Positions 45,383 through 53,775 of a stretch of 64,000 bases of DNA are shown here, one piece after another; the first letter of the stretch is position 1, and every line of letters begins with the position of its first letter. The translations under genes and the position numbers were made by a program. Source of the stretch: UBA4582 sp013204195 (GTDB taxonomy: Bacteria > Pseudomonadota > Gammaproteobacteria > Pseudomonadales > Azotimanducaceae); contig CAWUUH010000021.1 of assembly GCA_963925735.1 (NCBI GenBank), forward strand, positions 1-64,000, given 5' to 3'. A model generated the notes under the pieces. It was given only the letters and a program-made list of their open reading frames with translations. It made no database searches and was not told where the DNA came from.

Positions 45383-46237
45383 ATGGCGACCCAACCCGCC
45401 AGCCTAGTAGACGTATTAACCCTCAAGCCCGGCGAACAAGCAGATCATTTTATCGGCAGCGCCGAAGCCTATGGCGTGATTGGTATTTATGGCGGCCACT
45501 TTCTGGGTCAAGCCCTGGCCGCAGCGCTGGCCACCATCGAACCGAATAAGCTAGCGAATTCTCTGCACGGGTATTTTTTGCGACCCGGCATGCCGCAAGT
45601 GCCCATTATTTATCAGGTCAATCGCCTGCGTGACGGCCGAGGCTTTGCCACTCGCACCGTCACTGCCTATCAGCAAGCCAAGCCAGTATTCCACATGAGC
45701 GCCTCGTTCAAGGTTTTTGAACCCGGTGACGAGCACCAGAAGACCATGCCGGCGGTGCTCCCCGCCGCCGCTCTGATCGAGCGGCGAGAAGCGGCCGGTA
45801 TCCCACCATTTCAGTTCCCCATGACCGCCGATGGTCGCGTGGACATGGAGTGGGCCAGCGAATCCTTTAACCCCGCACAATTCGTTGCTGGTCGCACACC
45901 GTGCCTACAGACCTGGATGCGAGCTAACGTCCCCAATGACATCGACGCTCGACTCAGCCAGTGTGTGCTCGCGTTCCTGTCGGATGGCACTCTGATGTTC
46001 AATGCGGTATTACCCTACGGCCTACCCTTTCAGAGCCATCGATTGACCTCATTGGATCAGGCTGTCTGGTTCCATCGCCCGTGCAACCCAGCCGACTGGC
46101 TTTTGTTCGACCAACGCAGCACGGCGGCGGCTGATTCGCGGGGTATGAATGAAGGTGAGGTTTATACGGCTGATGGACAACTTATTCTCACTGTCGCGCA
46201 AGAGTCCATGTTGCGCCGTAACGTTAACCCGGCCTGA
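45383..46237 (+). CDS. tesB: Acyl-CoA thioesterase II (TesB-like)
   Basis: A 284-residue double hot-dog thioesterase that hydrolyses acyl-CoA to free acid and CoA. Family segments are GGHFLGQALAAALATI, LHGYFLRPG, RDGRGFATRTVTAYQ, and in the second domain the LSQCVLAFLSDG catalytic Asp region and SLDQAVWFHRPCNPADWLLFDQRS. ATG 45383 has AGGAA 8 bases upstream and gives normal length; the frame from 45314 is longer without support. Adjacent to the other acyl-CoA genes it may balance CoA during lipid breakdown. Confidence 0.9.
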   Translation: MATQPASLVDVLTLKPGEQADHFIGSAEAYGVIGIYGGHFLGQALAAALATIEPNKLANSLHGYFLRPGMPQVPIIYQVNRLRDGRGFATRTVTAYQQAKPVFHMSASFKVFEPGDEHQKTMPAVLPAAALIERREAAGIPPFQFPMTADGRVDMEWASESFNPAQFVAGRTPCLQTWMRANVPNDIDARLSQCVLAFLSDGTLMFNAVLPYGLPFQSHRLTSLDQAVWFHRPCNPADWLLFDQRSTAAADSRGMNEGEVYTADGQLILTVAQESMLRRNVNPA

Positions 46238-46325
46238 GGCGTTATAATCACATCTCTTAACTATCAAGGGTCGGTGCCGTCTGCCGAGCCTATTCGCCCA
46301 TAAGTTGGCCCATGAGAACTTTGAT

Positions 46326-46838
46326 ATGCGCTGGATAATCTTATTTTTCGTCATCTGCACCAGTCACCTGATCCAAGTCCAGGCTGCTACGCCAACGCCT
46401 GATCAACGACACACCTTTAACGCCTTGCTCGATGGTTTTCATCAAGCGGCTGCCAAGGCTGATTTTGATGATTACTTCAATCGCTTCAGCGAAGGCGGTA
46501 TCTTTATGGGCACCGATGCCAGCGAACGCTGGACGGTGCCGGCATTCAAGGATTATGCCCGTGCCAGTTTCGAGCAAGGAAAAGGCTGGACCTACCTGCC
46601 CCTAGAGCGCCACATCAGCATTGCTGACCAAGGTCAGATCGCTTGGTTTGATGAAATTCTCGACAATGCTCGCCTCGGGCGCTGTCGCGGTACTGGGGTG
46701 CTTACGCGAATTGATGGCGCCTGGAAGATTAGCCACTACAGCTTGACGCTCCTGATCCCCAATAGCATTGCCGCTGCCGTCGGCGAACAGACCCTGCAGG
46801 CGGATCGCGCGGCGGCCGTACCTGACGACGCGTCTTAA
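46326..46838 (+). CDS. Exported SnoaL/DUF4440-like protein
   Basis: A 170-residue protein with a signal peptide (hydrophobic residues 3-18, cleavage near VQA at 18-20). The mature part fits the NTF2-like fold of the SnoaL/DUF4440 group: an N-terminal helix (TFNALLDGFHQAAAKADFDDYFNRFSEGGIFMG), then ERWTVPAFKDYAR, strands around QIAWFDEIL and GTGVLTRIDGAWKISHYSLTL. Such proteins bind small ligands or act as isomerase-like enzymes; function here is unknown. ATG 46326 begins the signal peptide. The YchJ-like gene starts 7 bases later. Confidence 0.8.
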   Translation: MRWIILFFVICTSHLIQVQAATPTPDQRHTFNALLDGFHQAAAKADFDDYFNRFSEGGIFMGTDASERWTVPAFKDYARASFEQGKGWTYLPLERHISIADQGQIAWFDEILDNARLGRCRGTGVLTRIDGAWKISHYSLTLLIPNSIAAAVGEQTLQADRAAAVPDDAS

Positions 46839-46844
46839 GACGAT

Positions 46845-47261
46845 ATGGCGATCCCCAGTGACAATCTGATACTGAACCAGAACTGCCCCTGTGGTCAGCA
46901 ACGTCCACTCAGAAACTGCTGTGGCGCCTTCATCTTCACACCCGCTACCGCGCCCACTGCCGAGACGCTGATGCGGTCGCGCTATACGGCATTTTATCTG
47001 AGTGAGGCCGACTATCTGCTGACGACCTGGCATCCCTCGACCCGCCCCAAGACATTGACATTTGACGCCGCTCAACATTGGCTGGGTCTCAAGATCATCG
47101 CCTGTCAAGGGGGGCAAGGGAGCGACAGTCACGGTCAAGTGGAGTTTCTGGCACGCTACAAAATCCAAGGCCGCGCTTATCGCCTGCAGGAAACCAGCCG
47201 TTTTCTGCATCTTGCCGAGGGCTGGGTCTACCTTGATGGTGATATACGCGACAATGCCTGA
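46845..47261 (+). CDS. YchJ-like protein (UPF0225) with SEC-C zinc motif
   Basis: A 138-residue protein with an N-terminal SEC-C type zinc motif CPCGQQRPLRNCCG, as in E. coli YchJ and the SecA C-terminus, followed by the NTF2-like YchJ middle domain (AETLMRSRYTAFYLSEADYLLTTWHPSTRP). E. coli YchJ also carries a second SEC-C motif at its C-terminus; this shorter form lacks it. The function of the family is not established. The gene starts 7 bases after the SnoaL-like gene, which also has an NTF2-like fold, and the two are probably co-transcribed. Confidence 0.88.
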   Translation: MAIPSDNLILNQNCPCGQQRPLRNCCGAFIFTPATAPTAETLMRSRYTAFYLSEADYLLTTWHPSTRPKTLTFDAAQHWLGLKIIACQGGQGSDSHGQVEFLARYKIQGRAYRLQETSRFLHLAEGWVYLDGDIRDNA

Positions 47262-47394
47262 TACGGGCATTAATATCCGTCGTCGTATCAGGCGAATGTC
47301 AGTTGACGGCTCTTGCCCAGGCATGACTTAATAACCTGCTTACATTCAGGCCAGCCAGCCAACTCACGACCTGAAAAATGGAGAATATCACCCT

Positions 47395-48048
47395 ATGCGA
47401 GTCAGTGAAGCCGTCAACCAACGTAGATCGATTCGTGCCTTTCTGGACAAGCCGGTTGAGTCTCAGATTCTAGAAGAATTACTCATCAAGGCCGCTCGCG
47501 CGCCGTCTGGTGGCAATGTCCAACCCTGGCGAGTTTATGTGGTCAATGGTCCGGCGATGGCGCGTTTTCGAGATTTTCGTGACAGCCGCAAAGCCCCGGA
47601 GGCCGCCGCTTATGAGATCTATCCCCAAGGCTTAACCGAACCTTATCGCTCGTCACGCTTTAAGGTCGGCGAGGACATGTATAGTCTGCTGGGCATACCC
47701 CGCGAGGATCGTGGCGCACGTATCCGCCGTCTGATGGAAAATTACAACTTCTTCGGCGCGCCCGCGGCGATCTTCTGTTTTGTGGACAAGCAGATGGGTC
47801 CGCCTCAATGGTCTGACCTGGGTATGTTTCTGCAGACCTTCATGCTGCTCGCCACCGAAGCCGGCCTGGACACTTGTGCGCAAGAGGCTTGGGCCGCTCG
47901 ACCGGATACCGTCGCTGAATTCGTTGGCGCACCGCCAGAACAAATGCTCTTTTGCGGAGTTGCCATCGGCTTTCAAGACCCAGCGGCGCCGGTCAACAGT
48001 CTGGTCTCAGAGCGAGAACCTCTGAATGGTTTTGCGACATTTCTGTGA
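47395..48048 (+). CDS. Nitroreductase family flavoprotein
   Basis: A 217-residue FMN-dependent NAD(P)H reductase. The FMN-binding N-terminal RRSIRAFLDKPVE and the APSGGNVQPWRVYVV segment are diagnostic; the C-terminal GLDTCAQEAWAARPDTVAEFVG...VAIGF segment completes the flavin site. Substrates of the family include nitro compounds and quinones; here the physiological one is unknown. GGAG lies about 12 bases before the ATG. It precedes an MFS carrier gene. Confidence 0.92.
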   Translation: MRVSEAVNQRRSIRAFLDKPVESQILEELLIKAARAPSGGNVQPWRVYVVNGPAMARFRDFRDSRKAPEAAAYEIYPQGLTEPYRSSRFKVGEDMYSLLGIPREDRGARIRRLMENYNFFGAPAAIFCFVDKQMGPPQWSDLGMFLQTFMLLATEAGLDTCAQEAWAARPDTVAEFVGAPPEQMLFCGVAIGFQDPAAPVNSLVSEREPLNGFATFL

Positions 48049-48197
48049 CTTTTATTGACAGTACCAGCACCGTTGATAATGTGCTTTTATCCTTCGGCCT
48101 TTGGCGCCCAAGGCTTCACTGGTCGCGGGCTTCGATAATGCCGTCAACAACATCTTAACGATGTACCAACCAGCACGGTTTTCGGAGTCAGCTTTTT

Positions 48198-49529
48198 ATG
48201 TCTGAGGCACCAAGTCAGGAAGAGGCGCAACTCGCCAGCACAGAAAAACCGCCGTTATACACCAAGCCGTATACCCACTATGTGCTTGGTATTCTGACCG
48301 TAGTCTACGTCTTTAACTTTATCGATCGGCAGATCCTGGCCATTCTGGCCCAATCGATTAAGGTCGATCTGGGCTTGTCCGATACTCAGATTGGCGCTCT
48401 CAGCGGCATCGCCTTCGGTATTTTTTATGCGGTGTTAGGTATACCCATCGCCAGGCTCGCGGACAAATATTCACGGGTTAATATTATTTCGATTTGTCTG
48501 GGAATCTGGAGTCTGATGACTGCCTTGTCGGGTTTGGCCGGTAACTTCTGGCAATTACTGGCCGCGCGCATCGGCGTCGGTATCGGCGAGGCCGGCGGCA
48601 GCCCACCGTCGCATTCGTTGATTGCGGATTATTTCCCCGTCACTGGCCGTGCCAGCGCTCTGGGCATCTATGCCCTGGGTATTCCTATCGGGATTTTATT
48701 TGGCAACTTTGCCGGCGGCTGGATCGATCAGTATTTTGGCTGGCGTAACGCGTTCATGCTCGTTGGCATACCGGGCATCGTCCTCGCTATCATTCTCAAG
48801 CTAACGATCAAGGAACCACCGCGCGGCTACTCTGAGGGCCGCGTACCTGACACCAAGGCCATTCCCTTCAAAGAGGTTGTCCGCACTATGTGGGCGTTCA
48901 AATCTTTTCGCCAAATCGCTTTTGGCGCGGCAACCCAAGCCTTTGTGGGTTATGGCGCTATCGCCTGGATGCCTTCATTTTTGATGCGTGCCCATGGCAT
49001 GACCAGTGGCGAGGTTGGTACTGCCCTGGGACTCATTATCGGTATTGCTGGCGGTATCGGCACCTTGAGCGGCGGCTTTCTGGCTGACAAGCTAGGCAGC
49101 AAAAATGTTCGCTGGTATATGTGGATACCTGCCTGTGGATTTCTAGTGGCCGTACCCTTCAGTATCGGCGTATTTACCATCGACAGCCTCTATGTGATCC
49201 TCGCCCTGTATACGATACCGGCATTACTCAGCAACCTGTATACAGGCCCAACCTTCGGCATGACGCAGTCTCTGGCACCGCTGGCGATGCGGGCGGCGGC
49301 GTCAGCGCTGTTGCTATTCATCATCAACATTATTGGCTTGGTCTTCGGTCCAACCACGGTCGGTATTCTCAGCGATGTGTTTCAATCTCTGTTTGCGATG
49401 AATGATGTCAAGTCACTGCAAACGGCGCTGCTGATTTGTAGCTTTGTCTACCTGATCTCTTTTTGGAATTATTATATGGCCGGCAAGCATCTCCCTGGCG
49501 ATCTTGCCAGGGCGCAAGCTGCCGAATAA
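48198..49529 (+). CDS. MFS transporter, Spinster-like
   Basis: A 443-residue inner-membrane carrier of 12 helices. The N-terminal FNFIDRQILAILAQSIKVDLGLSDTQIGALSG and AGSPPSHSLIADYFP-type segment (GEAGGSPPSHSLIADYF) define the Spinster-like group (Spns family), common next to catabolic genes in marine and sphingomonad bacteria. Substrate unknown. GGAG stands 11 bases before the ATG. It is followed after 24 bases by the globin-like gene. Confidence 0.9.
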   Translation: MSEAPSQEEAQLASTEKPPLYTKPYTHYVLGILTVVYVFNFIDRQILAILAQSIKVDLGLSDTQIGALSGIAFGIFYAVLGIPIARLADKYSRVNIISICLGIWSLMTALSGLAGNFWQLLAARIGVGIGEAGGSPPSHSLIADYFPVTGRASALGIYALGIPIGILFGNFAGGWIDQYFGWRNAFMLVGIPGIVLAIILKLTIKEPPRGYSEGRVPDTKAIPFKEVVRTMWAFKSFRQIAFGAATQAFVGYGAIAWMPSFLMRAHGMTSGEVGTALGLIIGIAGGIGTLSGGFLADKLGSKNVRWYMWIPACGFLVAVPFSIGVFTIDSLYVILALYTIPALLSNLYTGPTFGMTQSLAPLAMRAAASALLLFIINIIGLVFGPTTVGILSDVFQSLFAMNDVKSLQTALLICSFVYLISFWNYYMAGKHLPGDLARAQAAE

Positions 49530-49553
49530 ACCGTAACTCAAGAGTAGGATAAA

Positions 49554-49946
49554 ATGGCTGAAGACTTGGTATACACCTCCTTTGAGATGGCGGCAGAGAT
49601 TGGCGGCGACATAGCGCCGGCAATCTACGCCAACTACTTCGCGCGCTGCCCTGGCTCGCAAGCATTGATGTCGCATATTGACGATCTTGTCAGAGGTAAA
49701 ATGCTTGAGGAAGTCTATCGGCTACTGATGCTTGAGGACTACTGCGAGGAACAAGGTTATCTGAACTTCGAGATAAAAAATCACAAGTTGGCTTACAGCG
49801 TTGAAGCCAACATGTATGGCAACTTACTAGCCGCAATCCAGGATACGGTTCGCAGCACCCTCGGCGAGTCTTGGCAGCCGGCCTTTGAAGCCGCCTGGCA
49901 GCAGCGAGTCGGCGACTTGATGCAGGAGATCAATGCACGGATATAA
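49554..49946 (+). CDS. Divergent single-domain globin-like protein
   Basis: A 130-residue all-helical protein. Helices A-B fit YTSFEMAAEIGGDIAPAIYANYFARCPGSQALM; the E-helix candidate is LVRGKMLEEVYRLLM; the putative proximal histidine is His77 in NHKLAYSVEANMYGNLLAAI; the G-H region is TLGESWQPAFEAAWQQRVGDLMQEI. The spacing and the FF-x-x-P-type turn plus the last block match bacterial globins well, but overall identity to known ones is visibly low. AGGA lies 7 bases before the ATG. It probably binds haem; role (O2, NO or sensing) is unknown. It may share a transcript with the MFS carrier. Confidence 0.65.
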   Translation: MAEDLVYTSFEMAAEIGGDIAPAIYANYFARCPGSQALMSHIDDLVRGKMLEEVYRLLMLEDYCEEQGYLNFEIKNHKLAYSVEANMYGNLLAAIQDTVRSTLGESWQPAFEAAWQQRVGDLMQEINARI

Positions 49947-49982
49947 GAATTCCCATCAGCGATGCCCCCCGAGCCTCTGACT

Positions 49983-50372
49983 TCAGAGTCTATCTGTTAG
50001 CGTGATCTCAAGCATTGCTCGCTGATCATAACGGCCGGCTATTTTTGACAGCAGGTTGGTCAAGCGCATCTGCCAACCATACTTGTTGGTGAACTGCTTA
50101 TAGACTCGGCCAATTAATACCGAGTCGGTGACGATGCTGGCCTTGCCCGCAAGCCAGTCACCTTGTCGAACGTTGCCGCTATAGTTGCAGGCAGCAATAC
50201 GCACCCGGGGATGATTTCGAATTCGCTTAACCTTGCCAGCCCCGGCCTCGGAAAACACGTAATAGCGCCCGTCTAGCTCTGCGACCCAAACAGGCGTGAG
50301 CACTTCAACTCCGCTCTTACGGTAGGTCGCCAGACTGACGTAGGGTGTCGTCGAGGGGCTGAAAGAATCCAT
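49983..50372 (-). CDS. PPOX-class (pyridoxamine 5'-phosphate oxidase fold) flavoprotein
   Basis: A 129-residue split-barrel protein of the PPOX/F420-dependent family. Visible features are TPYVSLATYRKSGVEVLTPVWVAELDGRYYVFSEAGAGKVKRIRNHPRVRIAA and a C-terminal AMLEITLTD strand, as in Rv2061-like proteins that bind FMN, F420 or haem-related cofactors. The enzyme's substrate is unknown. I use ATG 50372; a TTG five codons earlier is possible. It is convergent with the globin-like gene. Confidence 0.85.
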   Translation of the reverse strand: MDSFSPSTTPYVSLATYRKSGVEVLTPVWVAELDGRYYVFSEAGAGKVKRIRNHPRVRIAACNYSGNVRQGDWLAGKASIVTDSVLIGRVYKQFTNKYGWQMRLTNLLSKIAGRYDQRAMLEITLTDRL

Positions 50373-50457
50373 GGCGTGCGCCTGCAAGAGTGATGCGTGA
50401 ATGAGCCGTCATCGGTCGAGCCCAGTGTATCCCAATCAATAGAGATCTGCAGTGCCG

Positions 50458-50949
50458 TCAGGTGACACCAGGATCAGACAACACATCAGCGCGGTAGAGA
50501 AATTGATAAACGGCGGCCTGCAGCCGCTGCACTTTACTGTCCAGATCAATGGTTTCACCCATATAACCTGGCGGATCCCCGCACAGATTGCGAATTCTCA
50601 GACTACAGTCCAGATTCCGGCACATGGCGTTGCCAATCGTTACCCGACCATCGGTACCTCGCACCAACGTACTGAACATGGCAGTGCCATTAGTCCGGTG
50701 AACGTGGTTGCACCAACTGCACATTTCATAGCGACGGCGACGACTGGTGGTCTGGCTGCGACGCAACACAAGGCCGCGCAACTCACCATTGGTGAGCGGC
50801 ATCACGACGTAACCGCGATGTCCTGCTGGATGAACCCAACCAAAATAATCGCGTACGGTCCAATCCACCTGCTGTAAGTTAGGCACAACAGGCTTACGTT
50901 TTTCCCAGGGAAAAGCGCCGCGTAACTGCTCGGCAACCAACGGCTGCAT
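50458..50949 (-). CDS. FBP domain (EF-G-binding protein C-terminal type) zinc-finger protein
   Basis: A 163-residue protein with a treble-clef zinc finger of the FBP family: Cys77/Cys80 (CSWC) and Cys110/Cys115 (MCRNLDC) with the conserved TNGTAMFSTLVRG between them. FBP-type proteins such as FusB bind elongation factor G and rescue it from fusidic acid; single-domain relatives like this one are widespread in bacteria and their target is not proven. The N-terminal 60 residues are basic and aromatic. Short gene, isolated, between the PPOX and ComEA-like genes. Confidence 0.82.
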   Translation of the reverse strand: MQPLVAEQLRGAFPWEKRKPVVPNLQQVDWTVRDYFGWVHPAGHRGYVVMPLTNGELRGLVLRRSQTTSRRRRYEMCSWCNHVHRTNGTAMFSTLVRGTDGRVTIGNAMCRNLDCSLRIRNLCGDPPGYMGETIDLDSKVQRLQAAVYQFLYRADVLSDPGVT

Positions 50950-51055
50950 TAGGATATCGACTTGAACATGGGTCTATAATAACGCAGAACACCGGTGGCG
51001 AGTCAAATCCCGCTCATCAAAACCTGCCATCAAAACCCGCACATCAGAACCACTA

Positions 51056-51064
51056 GGGGGGGGG
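51056..51064. repeat. Run of nine G
   Basis: A homopolymer of nine G lies in the 171-base gap between the ComEA-like and FBP genes, next to imperfect 13-bp copies of CATCAAAACCTGC. Such runs are length-unstable and prone to sequencing error. Confidence 0.85.
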
Positions 51065-51120
51065 TCGAGCCCACCAATAGGCAGGCCGCCCAGATCCTTT
51101 CAATAATGCGATCAGTCAGT

Positions 51121-51417
51121 CTATCGGCTACTCGTCACCTCGTCGTCGATGCGAATTCTCGCCTCATTTTTCAACACCGTACTTTTACCGATGCCCTTAA
51201 CGGCGGTCAGCTCTTCTGCCACATAAAACCGACCATGTTGCTCACGATAAGCAACAATCGCTTTCGCCTTTTCAACGCCAACACCCACCAGAACGCTGGC
51301 TATCGTCTCTGCATCTGCCGAATTGATATTCACCGACACGTCGTCATTGGCCATGCTCCACTGGGCAATACTCAGCACCAATACACTTACAAAAGTAAAA
51401 ATGAGTCCCTTTTTCAT
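51121..51417 (-). CDS. ComEA-like helix-hairpin-helix protein
   Basis: A 98-residue exported protein: signal peptide (residues 1-23) followed by a helix-hairpin-helix DNA-binding domain with VNINSADAETIASVL-GVGVEKAKAIVAYRE and the second hairpin VKGIGKSTVLKNEARI. ComEA of competent bacteria binds incoming DNA in the periplasm; in gammaproteobacteria such short ComEA paralogues are also found without known competence. GGAG lies 6 bases before ATG 51417. It follows lapB by 228 bases on the same strand. Confidence 0.9.
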   Translation of the reverse strand: MKKGLIFTFVSVLVLSIAQWSMANDDVSVNINSADAETIASVLVGVGVEKAKAIVAYREQHGRFYVAEELTAVKGIGKSTVLKNEARIRIDDEVTSSR

Positions 51418-51645
51418 CACTGTCTCCTCGAGTTAATGTCAAAAACCATGCAGCTTGGAATTGTCTTGCCCCTCCACATTACAAAGAGGGCAACTCTGTC
51501 GCAGTAAGTGATGTCTTAAGTCTATGCGGGCGGTTGCACAGGACGGTGTACCGAAGATGGCGGACTCGCCCACCTACTTTACCCTGTTGGTGATGCAGTG
51601 ATGGTGGTTGGGGGATCCCCAATCAGGCCGCCCTGAGGAAAAATC

Positions 51646-52815
51646 CTATTCGCCTTCCAGGCCAAAAATCGCGTGAATCGTGCCCCAACGTTTGCAGATC
51701 GGGCAGTGCCAGTGGAGCTTTTTACCTTCAAAACCACACTCGTGACAACGGTACACAGGCTTGTTGGCCACCAATGCCTCGGCGAAACTTCTCAGGATCG
51801 AGAGATTCTGCTTTGCAACACCCTGAGTATTATCCATGTGTAAATCGATTAGCTGAGTTAAGCCACGAATGGTCGGATGACGCTTGAGATGGTTGGCGAT
51901 AAATTTCGACATCGCCTCATCCCCTGACACCTCGCGGATACGCTGTGCTAAAGACAGAACAATTGAAATCGACGGTACCAGAAGCAGACACTGCTCCAAG
52001 TACGCTTGAACTGGCGCCGCGTTTGCACCGCCTCGCTCTGATACCAGACGCAACAGCGGCAAAGATTCAGGTACATAGACCGGGTCTTGATCCTTTATGC
52101 GCAGCAGAGCTTTAAATGCCTCTGGAAACCGCTGTTCTTGGATCTCAAGCTCAGCGAGCAGAAGACTAGTACGGGGGTTTTTAGCGTCGTGGCCTATGCC
52201 ATCGCGCAGCGCCCGGCGCGCCGCCTCGATATTTTTCCCCGCCAAATGACTCATGGCTAATTCGCAATAGTAATGAGAGATAGCCCGTTCATATTTCTCA
52301 GCCTCGTCGCCGACCGCCAGACGCTCGCCAGCCACGATCGCTTTCTGCCACTCTTTCTCGCGCTCATAGAGCTCGATAATCAGCACCAGGCTTTCCCGGC
52401 GAACCGCGCCCCTGAGTTGAGAGAGCTCAAGCAGTAATTTTTCGGCGCGATCCAACAAGCCTGCCAGTAAATAATCTCGAGCTAACTCCAACTGCACTTG
52501 GTGTATCACGTCTTGCCCGAATGCCGGATACCTGAGGATATTCTCGTGCACAACGACCGCTTTCTCAACATCGCCACGGCGGCGCAGCAGACTGCCAAGC
52601 GCTAAATGTGTGTCCAAGGTATCCGGATTGACGCTCAGGTCCTGGATAAATCGCACCACGGCGCGATCAGGCTCTTCGTTCAGCAAATAATTCAAACCCG
52701 CATAATGGTCCAGCCCAGCAGACTGAGACGGCTTTCGCGGTTGCCGCCGACCTAGCCACCAGCCACTGGCAACGGCTGCTAAGACCAACAGGTATAACGG
52801 CCAGTTCTCAATCAT
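51646..52815 (-). CDS. lapB: Lipopolysaccharide assembly protein B
   Basis: LapB (YciM) is an inner-membrane protein that recruits LpxC to FtsH and so controls lipopolysaccharide synthesis. The 389-residue protein has one N-terminal membrane helix (about 5-20), a long series of TPR units, and a C-terminal rubredoxin-type metal knuckle with CHECG and CPIC (residues 353-375). All three parts match the family. It lies 87 bases after lapA, as in most gammaproteobacteria. Confidence 0.96.
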   Translation of the reverse strand: MIENWPLYLLVLAAVASGWWLGRRQPRKPSQSAGLDHYAGLNYLLNEEPDRAVVRFIQDLSVNPDTLDTHLALGSLLRRRGDVEKAVVVHENILRYPAFGQDVIHQVQLELARDYLLAGLLDRAEKLLLELSQLRGAVRRESLVLIIELYEREKEWQKAIVAGERLAVGDEAEKYERAISHYYCELAMSHLAGKNIEAARRALRDGIGHDAKNPRTSLLLAELEIQEQRFPEAFKALLRIKDQDPVYVPESLPLLRLVSERGGANAAPVQAYLEQCLLLVPSISIVLSLAQRIREVSGDEAMSKFIANHLKRHPTIRGLTQLIDLHMDNTQGVAKQNLSILRSFAEALVANKPVYRCHECGFEGKKLHWHCPICKRWGTIHAIFGLEGE

Positions 52816-52902
52816 GGTTATTTAACCATCCTAAAGGCGGCTGCAGGGACCGCTGTATGAATCACAGATTTTGTCCAAAATAAAATGTCCAGGCGCATCC
52901 CT

Positions 52903-53229
52903 TCAAGGCATAACCGACGTATTGGCCTGGATGTTATCAGCCTGCTGGGACTTTGATTGATCCAACGCGCGACGAGACTCTTCGACGACTTTTTTAGCTC
53001 TTCGAGCATCCAGCCGTAAACGGGTATTAGTCAATGTGTTCAGCAATAGCCCGAACCCCAGACCGATAACAAAAGCCACGAGCATCCACCAAGAAACCGG
53101 CCACTGGGGAGAACTGAAATCAAGAAACACCAAGGCGACGGCTTGGCTATTCTCAGAGGCGGCCAGGAGCACCAGAATAAAGACTAGCAACAAAAGCGCG
53201 CGGAGCAACCATTTTTTGATAAACGTCAT
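52903..53229 (-). CDS. lapA: Lipopolysaccharide assembly protein A
   Basis: LapA (YciS) is a small inner-membrane partner of LapB. The 108-residue protein has two membrane helices (about 8-24 and 45-66), LVFLDFSSPQWPVSWWMLVAFVIG between, then a charged coiled coil (residues 66-95). ATG 53229 has AGGAC upstream and matches the family start; the longer frame from 53274 lacks support. Position between ihfB and lapB is the conserved arrangement. Confidence 0.93.
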   Translation of the reverse strand: MTFIKKWLLRALLLLVFILVLLAASENSQAVALVFLDFSSPQWPVSWWMLVAFVIGLGFGLLLNTLTNTRLRLDARRAKKVVEESRRALDQSKSQQADNIQANTSVMP

Positions 53230-53444
53230 ATTCGAAGTCCTGGAGTCAAATGTCCGGCCCAGTCTTGGTACCAACGGCTGGCGTGGCTGGCAACCAATGG
53301 CTAGCGACGCTGACGGCTAGAAGGAGACGGATGTATTATGCGGTAATCTTGCACGGAGTCGGATGCACGCGCAAGCCTGTCAGATGAGACGACCGACGAC
53401 GTAATCCAAATATTGAAATCAAAAGGTATAGATGAACTTAACGG

Positions 53445-53756
53445 TTATTCATCTTCGGCTGCAGGTTCGTTAATCAGGCCAAGATTGACTCGATCTTTTA
53501 GATCCTTGCCCGGTTTGAAATGAGGCACATATTTACCGCTGAGCTCGACGCTCTCGCCGGTTTTAGGATTTCGACCAAGCCGGGGGGGCCGATAGTGAAG
53601 GGAGAAACTACCGAAGCCGCGAATCTCTATTCGATCGCCTTCTGCTAGTACCTCTGCCATCTGTTCCAGCATCAGCTTGACCGCCAATTCAACATCTTTG
53701 GCGGGCAGCTGAGTCTGGACTGAGGCAATCCTCTCAATCAGTTCCGACTTGGTCAT
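53445..53756 (-). CDS. ihfB: Integration host factor subunit beta
   Basis: IHF-beta pairs with IHF-alpha to bend DNA at specific sites. The 103-residue protein has the full HU-fold: TKSELIERIASVQ, AVKLMLEQMAEVLAEGDRIEIRGFGSFSLHYRPPRLGRNPKTGESVELSGKYVPHFKPGKDLKDRVN, including the intercalating proline in the arm (RNPKTG). A C-terminal acidic tail follows. It starts 19 bases after rpsA, the standard arrangement. Confidence 0.97.
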   Translation of the reverse strand: MTKSELIERIASVQTQLPAKDVELAVKLMLEQMAEVLAEGDRIEIRGFGSFSLHYRPPRLGRNPKTGESVELSGKYVPHFKPGKDLKDRVNLGLINEPAAEDE

Positions 53757-53775
53757 CCTGCGTGCTGTCCCTAAC

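Noticed and set aside
51607..51623. Inverted repeat TTGGGGGATCCCCAA near lapB stop as terminator
   Set aside because: No T-run and an off-centre extra base; too weak to call.
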